NCBI GenBank assembly: GCA_037074765.1
Contig: JBAMDO010000569.1
Coordinates: forward strand, 124,001 to 188,000
Direction: 5' to 3'
Length of the DNA: 64,000 nucleotides
Source: Mansonella perstans
Taxonomy: Eukaryota > Nematoda > Chromadorea > Rhabditida > Onchocercidae
Shown: one piece after another, positions 16,026 through 27,261 of the stretch
Position numbering within the stretch: the stretch's first letter is position 1
Layout: each line of letters starts with the position of its first letter
Made by a program: the position numbers and the translations under genes
Notes under the pieces: generated by a model
Told to the model about the DNA's origin: nothing
The model's database searches: none
Seen by the model: the letters and a program-made list of their open reading frames with translations, nothing else

Positions 16026-19000
16026 TTATAAATTTTCCATGCGACAGAGTGATTCAATATGACTCAAAACAATATCATTGTTATCGGTTTTAACCACTGC
16101 CTCAGTATTATCCACGGACACCAAGGTACCGCTGATGCCAATATCATCACCGTATATTATTTTTGCCTGAATACAACCAATATAGCAAGTTAATCTTCAG
16201 TAATATACTTCAAGAGATCTTTAGAAGGACTAGTTAGATGTTCGTATATGATACTCATTTGCTGTGCCGATCTTTAAATTCTTGCAAGGACATACGTGAA
16301 GTATATCATCAGTAATTAGAACTATGATATATTGCTGTGAAGTCAATCATTATTACGCTAACTTCGAGGTCCTACGCATATACTTTGGCTGTGAAGTCCC
16401 AAAAGTTCAGGTCCCAAGTGTCCAATAATTTTCAAGTGTAAACAAGAAAATGGCCAAGTGATGAGAGTGCTGATGATTTCCTTAACTTTTTAGTTTTGCT
16501 GAAACGAGAAAAAAAAAGGCATAATACTAACTGAACAGAAATAACGTACCCTATCACCCTGCTGAGGTCTGACAGGAAGAATTTGATCGAAATATGCAGT
16601 CACCTCGCGATCTAACTCAAACGAATAAATACTGCAACGGCCCTCCTGAAATTCCACAACTCGTTAACTCATGTGATGAATGATTGGAAAAAGCAAAAAC
16701 GAATTGCTACTTACTACAGTGTCCACATTTTTAATAGTTCCTTCTTGGCCTTTGAGTTCGTCGTCATCATAGTTGTCACGGAACTGCACCATCATGTCAA
16801 CTGATACCCATTCGCCTGAGTTCAATACGTGTTGTGCTGTAAATCCATGCAGGAATTTTATTAAAATGACTAAAAACTTTATTTTGAATTATTTGCCATA
16901 AATAGAAATAAATGCTTACGTATAGCACCGGAGCCTGTTGAAGTGCCACCTGTATTTGAACCTAAAATGACAACGTGAACTGGAAAATTGTTATTTTTCG
17001 ATATATCTGCTTCCCAAATCTTTCAAGAAATTTCGGATCTCATGCAAAATGCTCAAAAGGATGTATAAATCTCATATAATCTTATGAATTTCATATAAAA
17101 TGAAAAAAGAATTTGAACTTACGACTATCCGAAAATGGACTCGGAGCAGCGTAATCCGCATACATTCCATCGGGTGTCATTGGTGCGTATGACTGACCTG
17201 TAATAACGCATATGTAGGTTATCCACACTACTGCTTGTTTTCAAAGTTTCAAAGATCCTCATAAAAAACGAACTTTGAGGAAAAAAATCTTACCAAGAGA
17301 AGAATCTGGATTGTAGCCAGGAGTATGAGGAGGATTCATCGCGCCCGGAGTTGGTACACTGAAGGGTGATGACGGTTCGTCATAATGAATATCATCGCTT
17401 ATTGGATGTGCTGGTGTTGTTGACGGATCCCAAGCCGAAGAATGAACTGGAGTACGTCCACCATCATATGAGGGCGTCAAAGCGCCATAATGTGGTGTAC
17501 GTCCTTAATGAAAGACAATTAATGTGATGTGCCCACAATTACCCATTCATTGTTTTTAGAGAACTGGCTCAATCTTAGAACAAGCTTTTTACATAGTGGG
17601 ACTCTTGTCATGAACTTGTGGATTATAAATTAAAATGTCGACCAAATTATATAAATGCACTCCGAGCCGTAGAGCGCAAAATAGTTAAGTCATTAATCTG
17701 AAGAATTCTAAAATCAGCATTTTGCTAATATCGCTTTTCTCTTCAAACGAAAAGAGATGATTACTCTCACCTCCTTCATGCATAGGTGTCTGAGAACCAT
17801 ATATAGGTGTTTGGGCACCATACATTGGAGTTTTACTACCACCGCTGTATATCGGTGTTCGACTGTCACCGGAAGGTGTTCTACCGAGCAATCCGCCAAT
17901 GAATGTGCCACCAACAGCGCTGTCGCCAACGATCATTATTCGCGATCGGTCAACGCTGATCGTCTGACAACATACAATAGTTACTAAACACTTCCTCGCA
18001 ATATTCAATATGAAATAACTCATTTTCATCTTTTCCTACCATATTAATTATCCAATTATGACCAGTGATTATGATTAATGCAACTTTTCAAGCATACACC
18101 AGTAAATAAGTTTATCAATAAGTATGCTACTACAAATCAAGACTGCGTGATGAAATAAATAACCTTGCAATTAGAATGCAGTTCAACGCGCGCAGTTTGT
18201 TCCGTAGCATCTTTAACAATACCAAAATATCCTTTCAGAGGTCCCTGCGTAATTCTCACACTCTTACCAATTATCTGATTATCTCGCCGCACTCGATTCT
18301 GCGAGTCGAAACCACCGGTACTTGGTACACCCATAGAACTACCTTCTGCAATTTTTTTTATAATCTGTACAACACAATTTACAGACAAGTTTTCTTGAAC
18401 AATTTTCAATATGTTTATAAAACAAAGATAAAATGTAACAAGAGTTGATGGAGCGTAATCATAGCGCAAAAAATACTGAGAATCGGGAAGAACTGCGAAA
18501 CGAAACTAACTTATATGAGAGTTACATTGTTATCATAAAAACTTGCCGTGCTGAGACGGAGTTGCGCCACCTCTAATACTTCTGCCGCTTGACATGTTCC
18601 CAGGTCGAGGTGTCTGTCCGCCCAAGTCAACATGTCGGGGACTTGAGAATGGATCAGGTGTTGACAAACCTTTTACAACAAAATCGCCAACTGCAAATTA
18701 AAAGTGTAAATCAGAAGTGTGTTTCTAACAGCTCAAGATAAGTAAAACTGATGCTAAACTTATAAAGAAAAAATGAGCTTAAAATACTGAACTGCACAGG
18801 ACATTTATTTTTGAGTGATGGAACGGCAAACATTACCCGTACTCACCTTTGAACCAAAAAAAGCAAATTCAAAAGAAGGAACATGAAAACAAACAAGTTA
18901 GCAATTTTCAATGCTGAAGAACTAAACAGTAGGTCAAATAAGTTTTTCTGCAACATACTGGATAATTATTACTCAACTGTCTAAAATTTATCTTACTGTC

Positions 19001-22000
19001 TGGCTTACTTTTCGTATTTGCCTTTGAACCAACTAAAAGCAAATGTCTTGGCTTGCAAACAAACAAGCCACCATTTTCCATATGCTTCCTAGACATCACA
19101 AATGCATACGAACGATATATATGCTTGATTTCTCCCTGTTTCTCATCTTCTGCATCACCACGACTCTGAAAAACAAAACAAAAATTAGTTTTTGATTTTG
19201 TAAGTTAGCAATTTACAAATACACCAGCGCAGTTTCGACTTTGACAAAACTGAATCTACTTCAATTTTTTTTAATGCAGCTCATTCAAATTTTGTGCACG
19301 GTTCCACCGAAAAATAATTGGAAAGAATATATCACCAAGAAATTTGAACCATTATAATTCTTAATTTATTTTTTGTTACAAATAATTCAATAAATTGGAT
19401 TTGTTTAGAAACAATGTCAAGTATTTTCAACTACAACAAGAAAAACGACTATGTATCAGACAAAACTCACTAACTTATCAAATCAGGCTGACAAAAAAAC
19501 AGTTTATGAAAAACAAGGAAATACTATACTCAATAGCAGTTCAAATATAAAACTCCGAATAAAACCGACCATATAAGGCCCGTCCACAACTTTAACTGTG
19601 TCTTTCACTTGAATGCTGTTTTGTTGACTGTCAAGTGCCTGTGCAAAGCGTGTATCTTTTTTACCATGAATTGATTGTGGCTTTACTCGTACGACCTATA
19701 ATTCAAGCAGAACTATAACAGTAGTTCAAAAATGCATATTATACATCAAAAAAGAGGATCTGATGAGAGGTGGTCTGGTAACACATACCTTTCCATGCAT
19801 ATTCAAAACTTCTAAATATTCCCTCTCTAAGCGGACGATAACGCCAGCTGTTTGTTGATCCAGCATTACAAGATCCTGATACTGGAATTGCCCCAGTGAA
19901 TCCACACCTGTGGTTACATCAGCACAGAGCTGGACATCACGCGGTAATACTTTCAGCTGGAAATTTACAAATGTAACTAAAATTAAAAATGTAAAAACTG
20001 CTTAAACGCAATCCACTGAATAAGATAAAATCACAAAATAATGTCTAGATGATTCTTCAAAATACATGCCCCATGATTTCTACTCAAAACATTAATCCCA
20101 TTATGACTGTCACCCAAAGAGTTATGCCCACTACAACACAAGACCGAAGTACTGAATTAAAAATAATATACGTTGGGAAACAAAATGTAACAAAGTACAA
20201 ATAAATGAATTAAAAATAACGTATAATTAAATACAGATAAAGGAAAACAGACAGAAAAACAAAGCAAATTTTTGCAAAACAAGAAATTCTGATTTCTGTA
20301 AATAAAAAAACATTGCAGAAAGTATGCTAATGCTACCTGTGGAAAAATTAATATAAGACTGGTTTTTATTATCGAGGAAATACTGTATTTGTTCTTTTCT
20401 AATGTTGATAGATTACTTTTAAATTTGTAATTTTTTTCATCTAGCTAATTAGATTGCACATTGTTTACCTCGTGCATTGTCAGATCCGATAATAAAATGA
20501 CAAGATTTTCCTCCACGCGGACAATCAAACCGGTATCTCCTTCATATCGACCATTGATTACTTTAACATGATCACCTGTTTTGAAGAATTTCTTCAATTC
20601 ACAGGCATTTAACGTCAACGGTTCCTATAAAGTGATTTGCTATTCTGCAAAAACTGACAACTACCAACAATATTTGTATAGTAACTTTACCAATCTCTAG
20701 GACTTCGACTGTCAAACATAAAAAAAAGGTTTCATTAATCCATTTCATTGAACAAAAAAAGCACCCTTAAATCTTCATGGTCCGGTAACATAACAATTTT
20801 TTCGCCGTCAACGCTCTGAATTCTGCCGCGCAGATTTACGAGTTCACCATCCGCCACTTCGACGTAATCTCCTGGCGAAAAGATATATGACAAATCCTTC
20901 ACCTTCATTCCTTCTACTGCAAAAAACAACATTTTCCAATTAAATCAGTTAAATGTCTATTTTTAGTTCAACATGTCATTTTAAGCTAACTGTCCACAGG
21001 TACGATTTATTTCTATAAAGTTCATCAAAATCAATAGATATTTTTTCTGTACGCAGGACTGTGTATACGAGGCATTATGAATTGAAAAACGAACATTCTT
21101 TTTTTAGATCATCGCTTGTTTCTTGGAACTTTTCCAGTTCGCTCAATGAAGGTTTAACACCATCAACTTGCTGAAAAAAAAATAATTAAACCTTTTACGA
21201 TATGTTACCTGTCCTGTAATTCTTTTTACTTGAAACCTAATTAGCACAAAGATCAATTTTTGCAGCATAACTGTGAAACACTGAAAACGTTAAAAAAATT
21301 GGCATCTTGAACATATATGATCTGCTAACATGCAATAAATAATTCTGACCAAAAAAAGTCAAGGTACAGTGCATATGATAAAATATGTTAACAGAAAGAA
21401 ATAATACTTACGATAATATTTAATGGAAACCATTTGTACAAAAATCCTCGACGATACTGATTTCCTTCAAAAGTCATGAAATCGCCGTCTGTCGACACTT
21501 CACCTCCTATTTCTCTAAAATCAGTATTTGTTTTTGTGAAAATTTAAAGAGGTAAAATAATGTTTAAAGCATAAATATAAAGCAATGCATAAAGCAATGC
21601 GGTTAAGAAAGCTTCAAACACTATGCATTTCTTTGTGCTTAAATTGACTAATGAGAATTACCATATGTCATATAAACAGCTTGCAGAATAATGGACATTT
21701 TTCTCTTCCTTCTATTTATCACCATTTGGATTTACTAACCAAAATATAAGAGAAAGCTGTTATAGAACTTCATCTTGGACAAACACATTTTCAAATTTTC
21801 AAATATCACCATAGCATGATTATTAAACTCACTTAATTCTTTCAACATCAAAAAGTCGTGCTTGTGGTCTTCGCTTCATTTTTACAAAACGCGGTTCATC
21901 CTTTAAATACAGAAACATGTCATAGTAATGTAAGAAATCATAAGGTATATATATATATATATAGTTAAATCAAACTGATATATCAAAATGCACAACTAAC

Positions 22001-23945
22001 CGGTGCTCTAAGTGCTCCTCGCATGCGAGTGTAATCAATGCGCGGTACCAATTTCAAATAAATCTTATTGTGCGCCACATCCACCCAATCAACCTATTTT
22101 CAAAATATATAACAGTCAGAGTACATATTACAAATTCTTTCTACCAGAACATCTGTACATAAAACATGATTGCTTGACAAATAATGAACAATGCTTATAT
22201 ATAATTCCACTTCATTTTTTCCTACAAAACAGTGGTTGGAAAAACAGAAACCTGAGCTAAATCATCGCGATACATGGTTCTTTTTAATCGAACGTACATT
22301 CCATTTTTCAGTGACGGAATGTCCTTAGCTACCTTCAGGGTATCACACATTTCCTTGATTGGCACCATAGTTATTCGATATTGGTTTAAAACTGATATTC
22401 CAGTAATTGCTGTCGCTACATGCGACTGTTTGAATGCTTCTATGTAAATCATCCCTTTCAGACCTTCTTTAACTACCACCGATTTGATTTGCAAAGGCTG
22501 TAAACAAAATTTCATTTGATGGAAGTCTAAAAAAAAGAGAAGAAAAACAACAAAAGGAACAACAAAAATTTACATTATCAGTATTTTCGTAGGCGAAGAA
22601 CTTCCGCATAAGTTGCAGTGCAACCAGCTTTTCCTCGCCTAGACGGCATTTTACAATCCACAAATTCGGATCCTTATTTGTACTTGGAAGTAATGAATGA
22701 CGACTTATGTCATCTAGAGCAGCATCATCATCCATCATACTAGCATAGGAGGACTGATTTGCGTATTTCTTCTTAAAGTAATCTTCTATTTGGTCTTCAT
22801 TCATTCCACTGAAATTACGCCAACAAATCATCACACGTTAAACCACTATCTTATACTAACAATTTATAGCAAAACAACGACATCCATTACCTAAAGAGAT
22901 CTCGACGACGCCCTTCACGACTTCTTTCATCTTGCTCCTTCATCATTCTTTCGGCTTCTTCTCTTTCTCTTGGATCAATTCCCATTTCATCACCATCCTC
23001 TTCAAAACCATCCTCTTCTTCCTCATCTTCATCTACTTCCACATCATCAAGAATAAACTGATGTACTCCAGTGCGTCGCTAAAATTCATAGTCTCTTTCT
23101 CGGAATTGTTTCATGAAATTATAAAACAATCGACAAGATGTAATTACCTTCTTTCTTTTCTTAGACTTCTTATTATAATGACCATCGCCATCGTCCTCAT
23201 CAATGTCATCCTCTTCTTCATCCTCATCTTCTTCATCTTCATCAAAATGCTGCAATTTATTCAATACTTTATTATACGAATGATTTCTAGTGGTATCATT
23301 GTTAAAATTAAGAATTGACATTGCAAAAGTTACGAGTGAGACCTTTCTTTTTCTTTCATTTTCGATAACATCTTCACCATCACTTCCCAGTCTCTCGTCA
23401 TCGCTTTTCTCCTGTAATAATAAAAACTATATTTCTTTTCAGTTAGTCAATGACATTCAACAGTGTTTAGGAAGTTGATGTTTAGGAACTAGAGACAAAA
23501 ATTTCTAATGCATTGGAAAATAATTCCATCCGGTGAATTTTCCCAATCAGATTATCAGTTCGAAGTAAATCATTCAACCTTAAAAGGACATAATCTAGTT
23601 GTGAAAAGAACAATACTATTCATTCTTACAATAAGTTTAATGAATTAGGATTTACATAAAGCGAGTTCCTAAAACAGAAACGTCAACCTCAGACCTAAAC
23701 AAACTTGCAACAATAAACAATGCGGAAATTTCTTTTCCGGCTCTATTTGTCCCTACAGTATTTTTTCTTTTATATTTCATTTCATTTCATTATTTCACTC
23801 TTAGACTGAGATTATGAAGTGACAAATATCAATAATCAAAAGAAATACAACACCCAGAAAAAAAAGTAAGCACCTGGTTATCTGTAAAGTTCTCTACTCC
23901 ATCCTCGTCCCGTTGTTCATCACCAGATTCATCACTGCCAGACAT
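16026..23945 (-). CDS. SPT5: Transcription elongation factor SPT5 (DSIF large subunit)
   Basis: SPT5 pairs with SPT4 to form DSIF, which controls RNA polymerase II pausing and elongation. I placed 24 exons, including 23874-23945, 22574-22808, 22252-22497, 20765-20916, 19009-19165, 18547-18690, 17771-17963, 17294-17503 and 16026-16166, giving 1071 residues, close to the human length. Order: an acidic N-terminus ([20 protein letters not shown]); the NGN domain from [20 protein letters not shown] through [11 protein letters not shown]; several KOW units (for example [20 protein letters not shown] and [19 protein letters not shown]); then the C-terminal repeat region with at least eight short repeats ([35 protein letters not shown]), the P-TEFb target; and a last KOW. 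The intron at 18546 seems to use a GC donor. PEX19 lies upstream on the same strand. Confidence 0.97.
17294..17963 (-). other. SPT5 C-terminal repeat (CTR) coding segment
   Basis: Two exons (17771-17963 and 17294-17503) encode the Thr-Pro-rich CTR. The recurring core is (G)(S/R)xTPxYG, as in [38 protein letters not shown] and LTPSYDGG. In animals the Thr of such repeats is phosphorylated by CDK9 and recruits elongation and processing factors. The repeat is interrupted once by an intron in phase 1. Confidence 0.85.
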
Positions 23946-24558
23946 CGCGAACAACCGTTAACTTAAAAATAATTAGACTAAGCCTTAGATATCATTTCTT
24001 AAATCTGCTAAATCAAAGAATGTAAAACATAGAGAACTGCAGTATTAAATAAAATATTAAAAGTGTGAGAACAATAACAAAAATACAGAATTTGGGGAAT
24101 AAAAGGATCCCATAAAATTAAACACATTGTAACGAATTTTTTATGAATTTTCATAACAGCATTATTACAGTTCATAGTAGTATAAAATATGAACATATAT
24201 ATCGTTATCTGCTTTGCTATAAGAATACCTAGCAATTGAAATATCACAACCTTCTCTTTATAAGGCAAAAGGCACAGCTGCTTTCTACAACAATACAAAT
24301 AATTTCATTACAGTATAACAATCAGAAGTACTGAAAAGACAGGAAACTAGATAGAAATCTGTAGTTATGATAACGCACTCTTTAGATGGCAACCACTATA
24401 ATGGTGACTAGTTACTTGTGACTAAAAGAACGACTTCCTAAAGTCTAGAATTTTTTGAACTTGCAATAACAATCACCTTCTTTGGACATGAAAATCTACA
24501 AACAGCGGTGCTTCTCTGAATAAATACAATTGGTCCAAGTTAAAAAAAAAATTAATAA
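23946..24558. other. Spacer between PEX19 and SPT5
   Basis: A same-strand gap of about 610 bases. No coding exon or RNA gene seen; a short open frame at 24008-24298 on the minus strand looks like chance. The bases just before the SPT5 ATG contain TTTTTAAG, a possible trans-splice acceptor. Confidence 0.55.
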
Positions 24559-26299
24559 CTACATAAGAGAGCAAGCTTCGGCAGCCTTTGATATATCATT
24601 CACTTTTGGTAATCCAATTTGAGGGTCCGCAACCCAGCCAGGAGGAGCTTCACCTACTAATTCTTCAGGCGGATAACCATAAGACTGCAGTTCTAGCATT
24701 AATGTGGTGATAGTATCAAATCGCCGTTTCATTTCTTCCAAATCTTCGCTTTCATCTTTCTCATATTCAAAACATACACGTTCCATTACATCCATCTGTT
24801 TCTTATAACGAGCCTTAGTTTCCGCATCCAACTCACTGTGTTCTGCTAAATAGCTAAAAATGCCATCTTATTAAATCGAAAAATTTCTTCAAACAGTGCA
24901 TTTGGAATTATTTTTAACGAGAAAAATAAAAATAATAAATAAAAATAAGAAAATAATTTTAGGAAAATGGAATTCCACTCTTCACAATAAAAATTATCGT
25001 CAATTTCAACCGCCCAACACTTGTATAATAACTCACACAGTGTTTAAATAAATACCATAGATTTTCATTTCTTTGAAAGAGGTTTCTGTTATAAAGGATG
25101 AGCTATTACTGAAAACAATATTTTCGTTAATCGTCATCTGCCAAATAGTGAAATTTCAGACATACTTAGGAAATCTTTCCAGTAGCTGTTTCAGAGGAGG
25201 ATACATCAAATCTTTTGAAAAGAATGTTTGAACAAGATTTAGTAGCACTTTGTACTGCGATTCGTCGGCTATATTAGACGGATCCTGTTCTGACAATGTC
25301 TGTAAATAACGAGTTTTAACTTGAAAAGTTCAATTCGCAAAATCCTCAAAATGTCTTCCAAAAAAATTGCCAGCAAAAAACTCGGTCAAAGTTACTGTCT
25401 GCTATGACTCGATAAATTACTTTTACAATTCTAAGTATCGTTAATTTCTAAACAGCAAATCTACAAAAAAAAAAAAAACTCACTTTCAACTGGTTGATAA
25501 AAGCTTCAGCACTAGCCCGATCATAACCATGTTGGCCATCCTTATTTGAAAGATCTTCATTCATTGCTTTTTGTTCAGCTTCAACCAATGTTTTAAGCAT
25601 ATTTTGGAAATTCTCAGCAGCATTGCGCTCATCCGCCGTCATTTGTATTATTTCCGGTGAACTCTATAAACTCTATAATTGTTACATATTACAAATTTCT
25701 CCAACTATAACATGGTATGCAAGCATGTCATGCAATCCTAACTTTATGAAAAATGCAAAAAGAAATGAATGTCATTAGATAAAAGCATGTCGTCTTCAAA
25801 TCAATTTTTGCAAGCAGCCTACAACTTTACGACCAAAAGAATACTGCAAACTCATTAAAATATGCAAAATTAGATGAAAGAGGTGAAAAATGCAGAAAAA
25901 CTTCCTTTACCATTCTTTTTTTTTGAAAAAAGAACTGTGTCGGAATCTTTTTTCATGACAAGAAAAGGAAGTATGGCAAATAGAAAACAATGTTGCAATC
26001 ATTCTACTTACTATTATTGCAAACAATGTTGCAATAATAGTAAGTAGAATGCATGACTCGAGATATATGATAAGTTGGGAGAACATGAAAAAAAATACCG
26101 GACGACTGTTAGATCTTTGAAATGTCTTCAATACGTTATCAAATTTTTGAACCGCTTTTTGCACAGCTTGCTGATCCATTATATCCATCATTGAATCCAA
26201 TTCATCATCCGTATTACGAGTACGACCAAAATCTGCCAAAGCACTATCCAACAACGCTGATAAATCATTATCCGTTTCATTTTCATCTCTTTCTGCCAT
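24559..26299 (-). CDS. PEX19: Peroxisomal biogenesis factor 19
   Basis: PEX19 is the cytosolic chaperone and receptor that delivers peroxisomal membrane proteins to PEX3. Four exons (26099-26299, 25484-25663, 25166-25299, 24559-24853) encode 269 residues. The N-terminus holds LLDSALADFGR, the short PEX3-binding helix. The middle is helical, with NFQNMLKTLVEAEQKA and FFSKDLMYPPLKQLLERFP, the latter a clear family signature. The C-terminal domain contains SYGYPPEELVGEAPPGW and ends Cys-Ser-Leu-Met, a CaaX box for farnesylation that improves client binding. Intron 1 contains a perfect 22-bp hairpin. The ATG at 26299 has a weak TTAG upstream. The nematode counterpart is prx-19. Confidence 0.95.
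26001..26050. repeat. Perfect inverted repeat, 22-bp stem, 6-nt loop
   Basis: ATTCTACTTACTATTATTGC begins the left arm at 26001-26022; the right arm at 26029-26050 is its exact reverse complement, separated by six bases (ACAATG). It lies inside PEX19 intron 1. In RNA of either strand it would fold into a stable long hairpin. It may be a small foldback element or a hairpin RNA; nothing flanking it shows a target-site duplication. Confidence 0.9.
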
Positions 26300-26383
26300 T
26301 TTATTGCTAATTATATTTCAAACTCAATTTAAAATTTAAGCAACTAACATGGCTTTCTCTTTAACAATCCTGAAATTAAGCGA

Positions 26384-26417
<34 letters not shown>

Positions 26418-27110
26418 AAAAATGCTGAAAATAACTGAAAAAAGTATGAATTGAATATAAAATTAATACAAGAATCAAAAGTGTTTGAGAGAGAATCTGT
26501 GATGTTAAGGGACTATTAATACGCGCATACTGACAATTAATACGTGCATACTAATGAAACTAAATAAATGCGTCAATATGAACGAAAACAAGAACCAATG
26601 AGTAAATATCGATCGATAGAGGTGTTATCAGTTAGTTTTTAAAATCTGATATGTTACACGACCAACAGTGACCAATCACGGTGACCAACAGCAGTAACAA
26701 CGTTCCTACACCTTGTCAACATTACAAATATTCTACATCCAGAAATGTACGCATTAATCAGTTCTTTGACCAAAAGTCAAAGTAACACATCGTCTCGGAC
26801 ATAATGCACTTTTTTTTCCCATTGCTTAATTAAGATGTTTTAATTAATTTAATCGTATACTTAACAAAGTGTTTTCTTCAACAATAACTAATTTGGCTGC
26901 ATTGTTTTGTAGTAGTAGGAATAACAAGAAAACAGAAAAAAAGCAAAGAAATTTCCATACTTATATTGCAAACAAAATTAAATTTTTATCAATCCATAAA
27001 CAGATCATAATAAAAGCAAAACAAAAATGCAACATAAGTTATATTATCAGTTGTTTTACGTGATAAATTTTCTTCTTAATGGCCAAGCAAACTGTCTTCT
27101 GATATCTTTG

Positions 27111-27261
27111 TATACCAGAATAACTATAAGTATTATAACTTATTCGAGTTTCAGCAATTAAAGATGGAATCGTTGAAATGTTTGTTAACGAAACAATGTC
27201 AAAAAATCTATATAAATGCATCTCGAATAACTTATAATATCTCTAGAGTTATTCTGGTATA
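27111..27261. repeat. Foldback with about 38-bp arms
   Basis: Left arm 27111-27148 begins TATACCAGAATAACT and ends TTATAACTTATTCGAG. Right arm 27222-27261 is its reverse complement with a few mismatches and a two-base size difference. The loop is about 73 bases. This looks like a small MITE-like foldback element. I cannot see a convincing target-site duplication and no transposase is nearby. Confidence 0.8.

Noticed and set aside
17714..17929. 71-residue minus-strand frame
   Set aside because: An alternative frame of the SPT5 C-terminal repeat exon.
22932..23318. 128-residue plus-strand frame
   Set aside because: It is the antisense shadow of the acidic Glu/Asp-rich exons of SPT5 (GAA/GAT codons read backwards give Phe/Ile/Ser).
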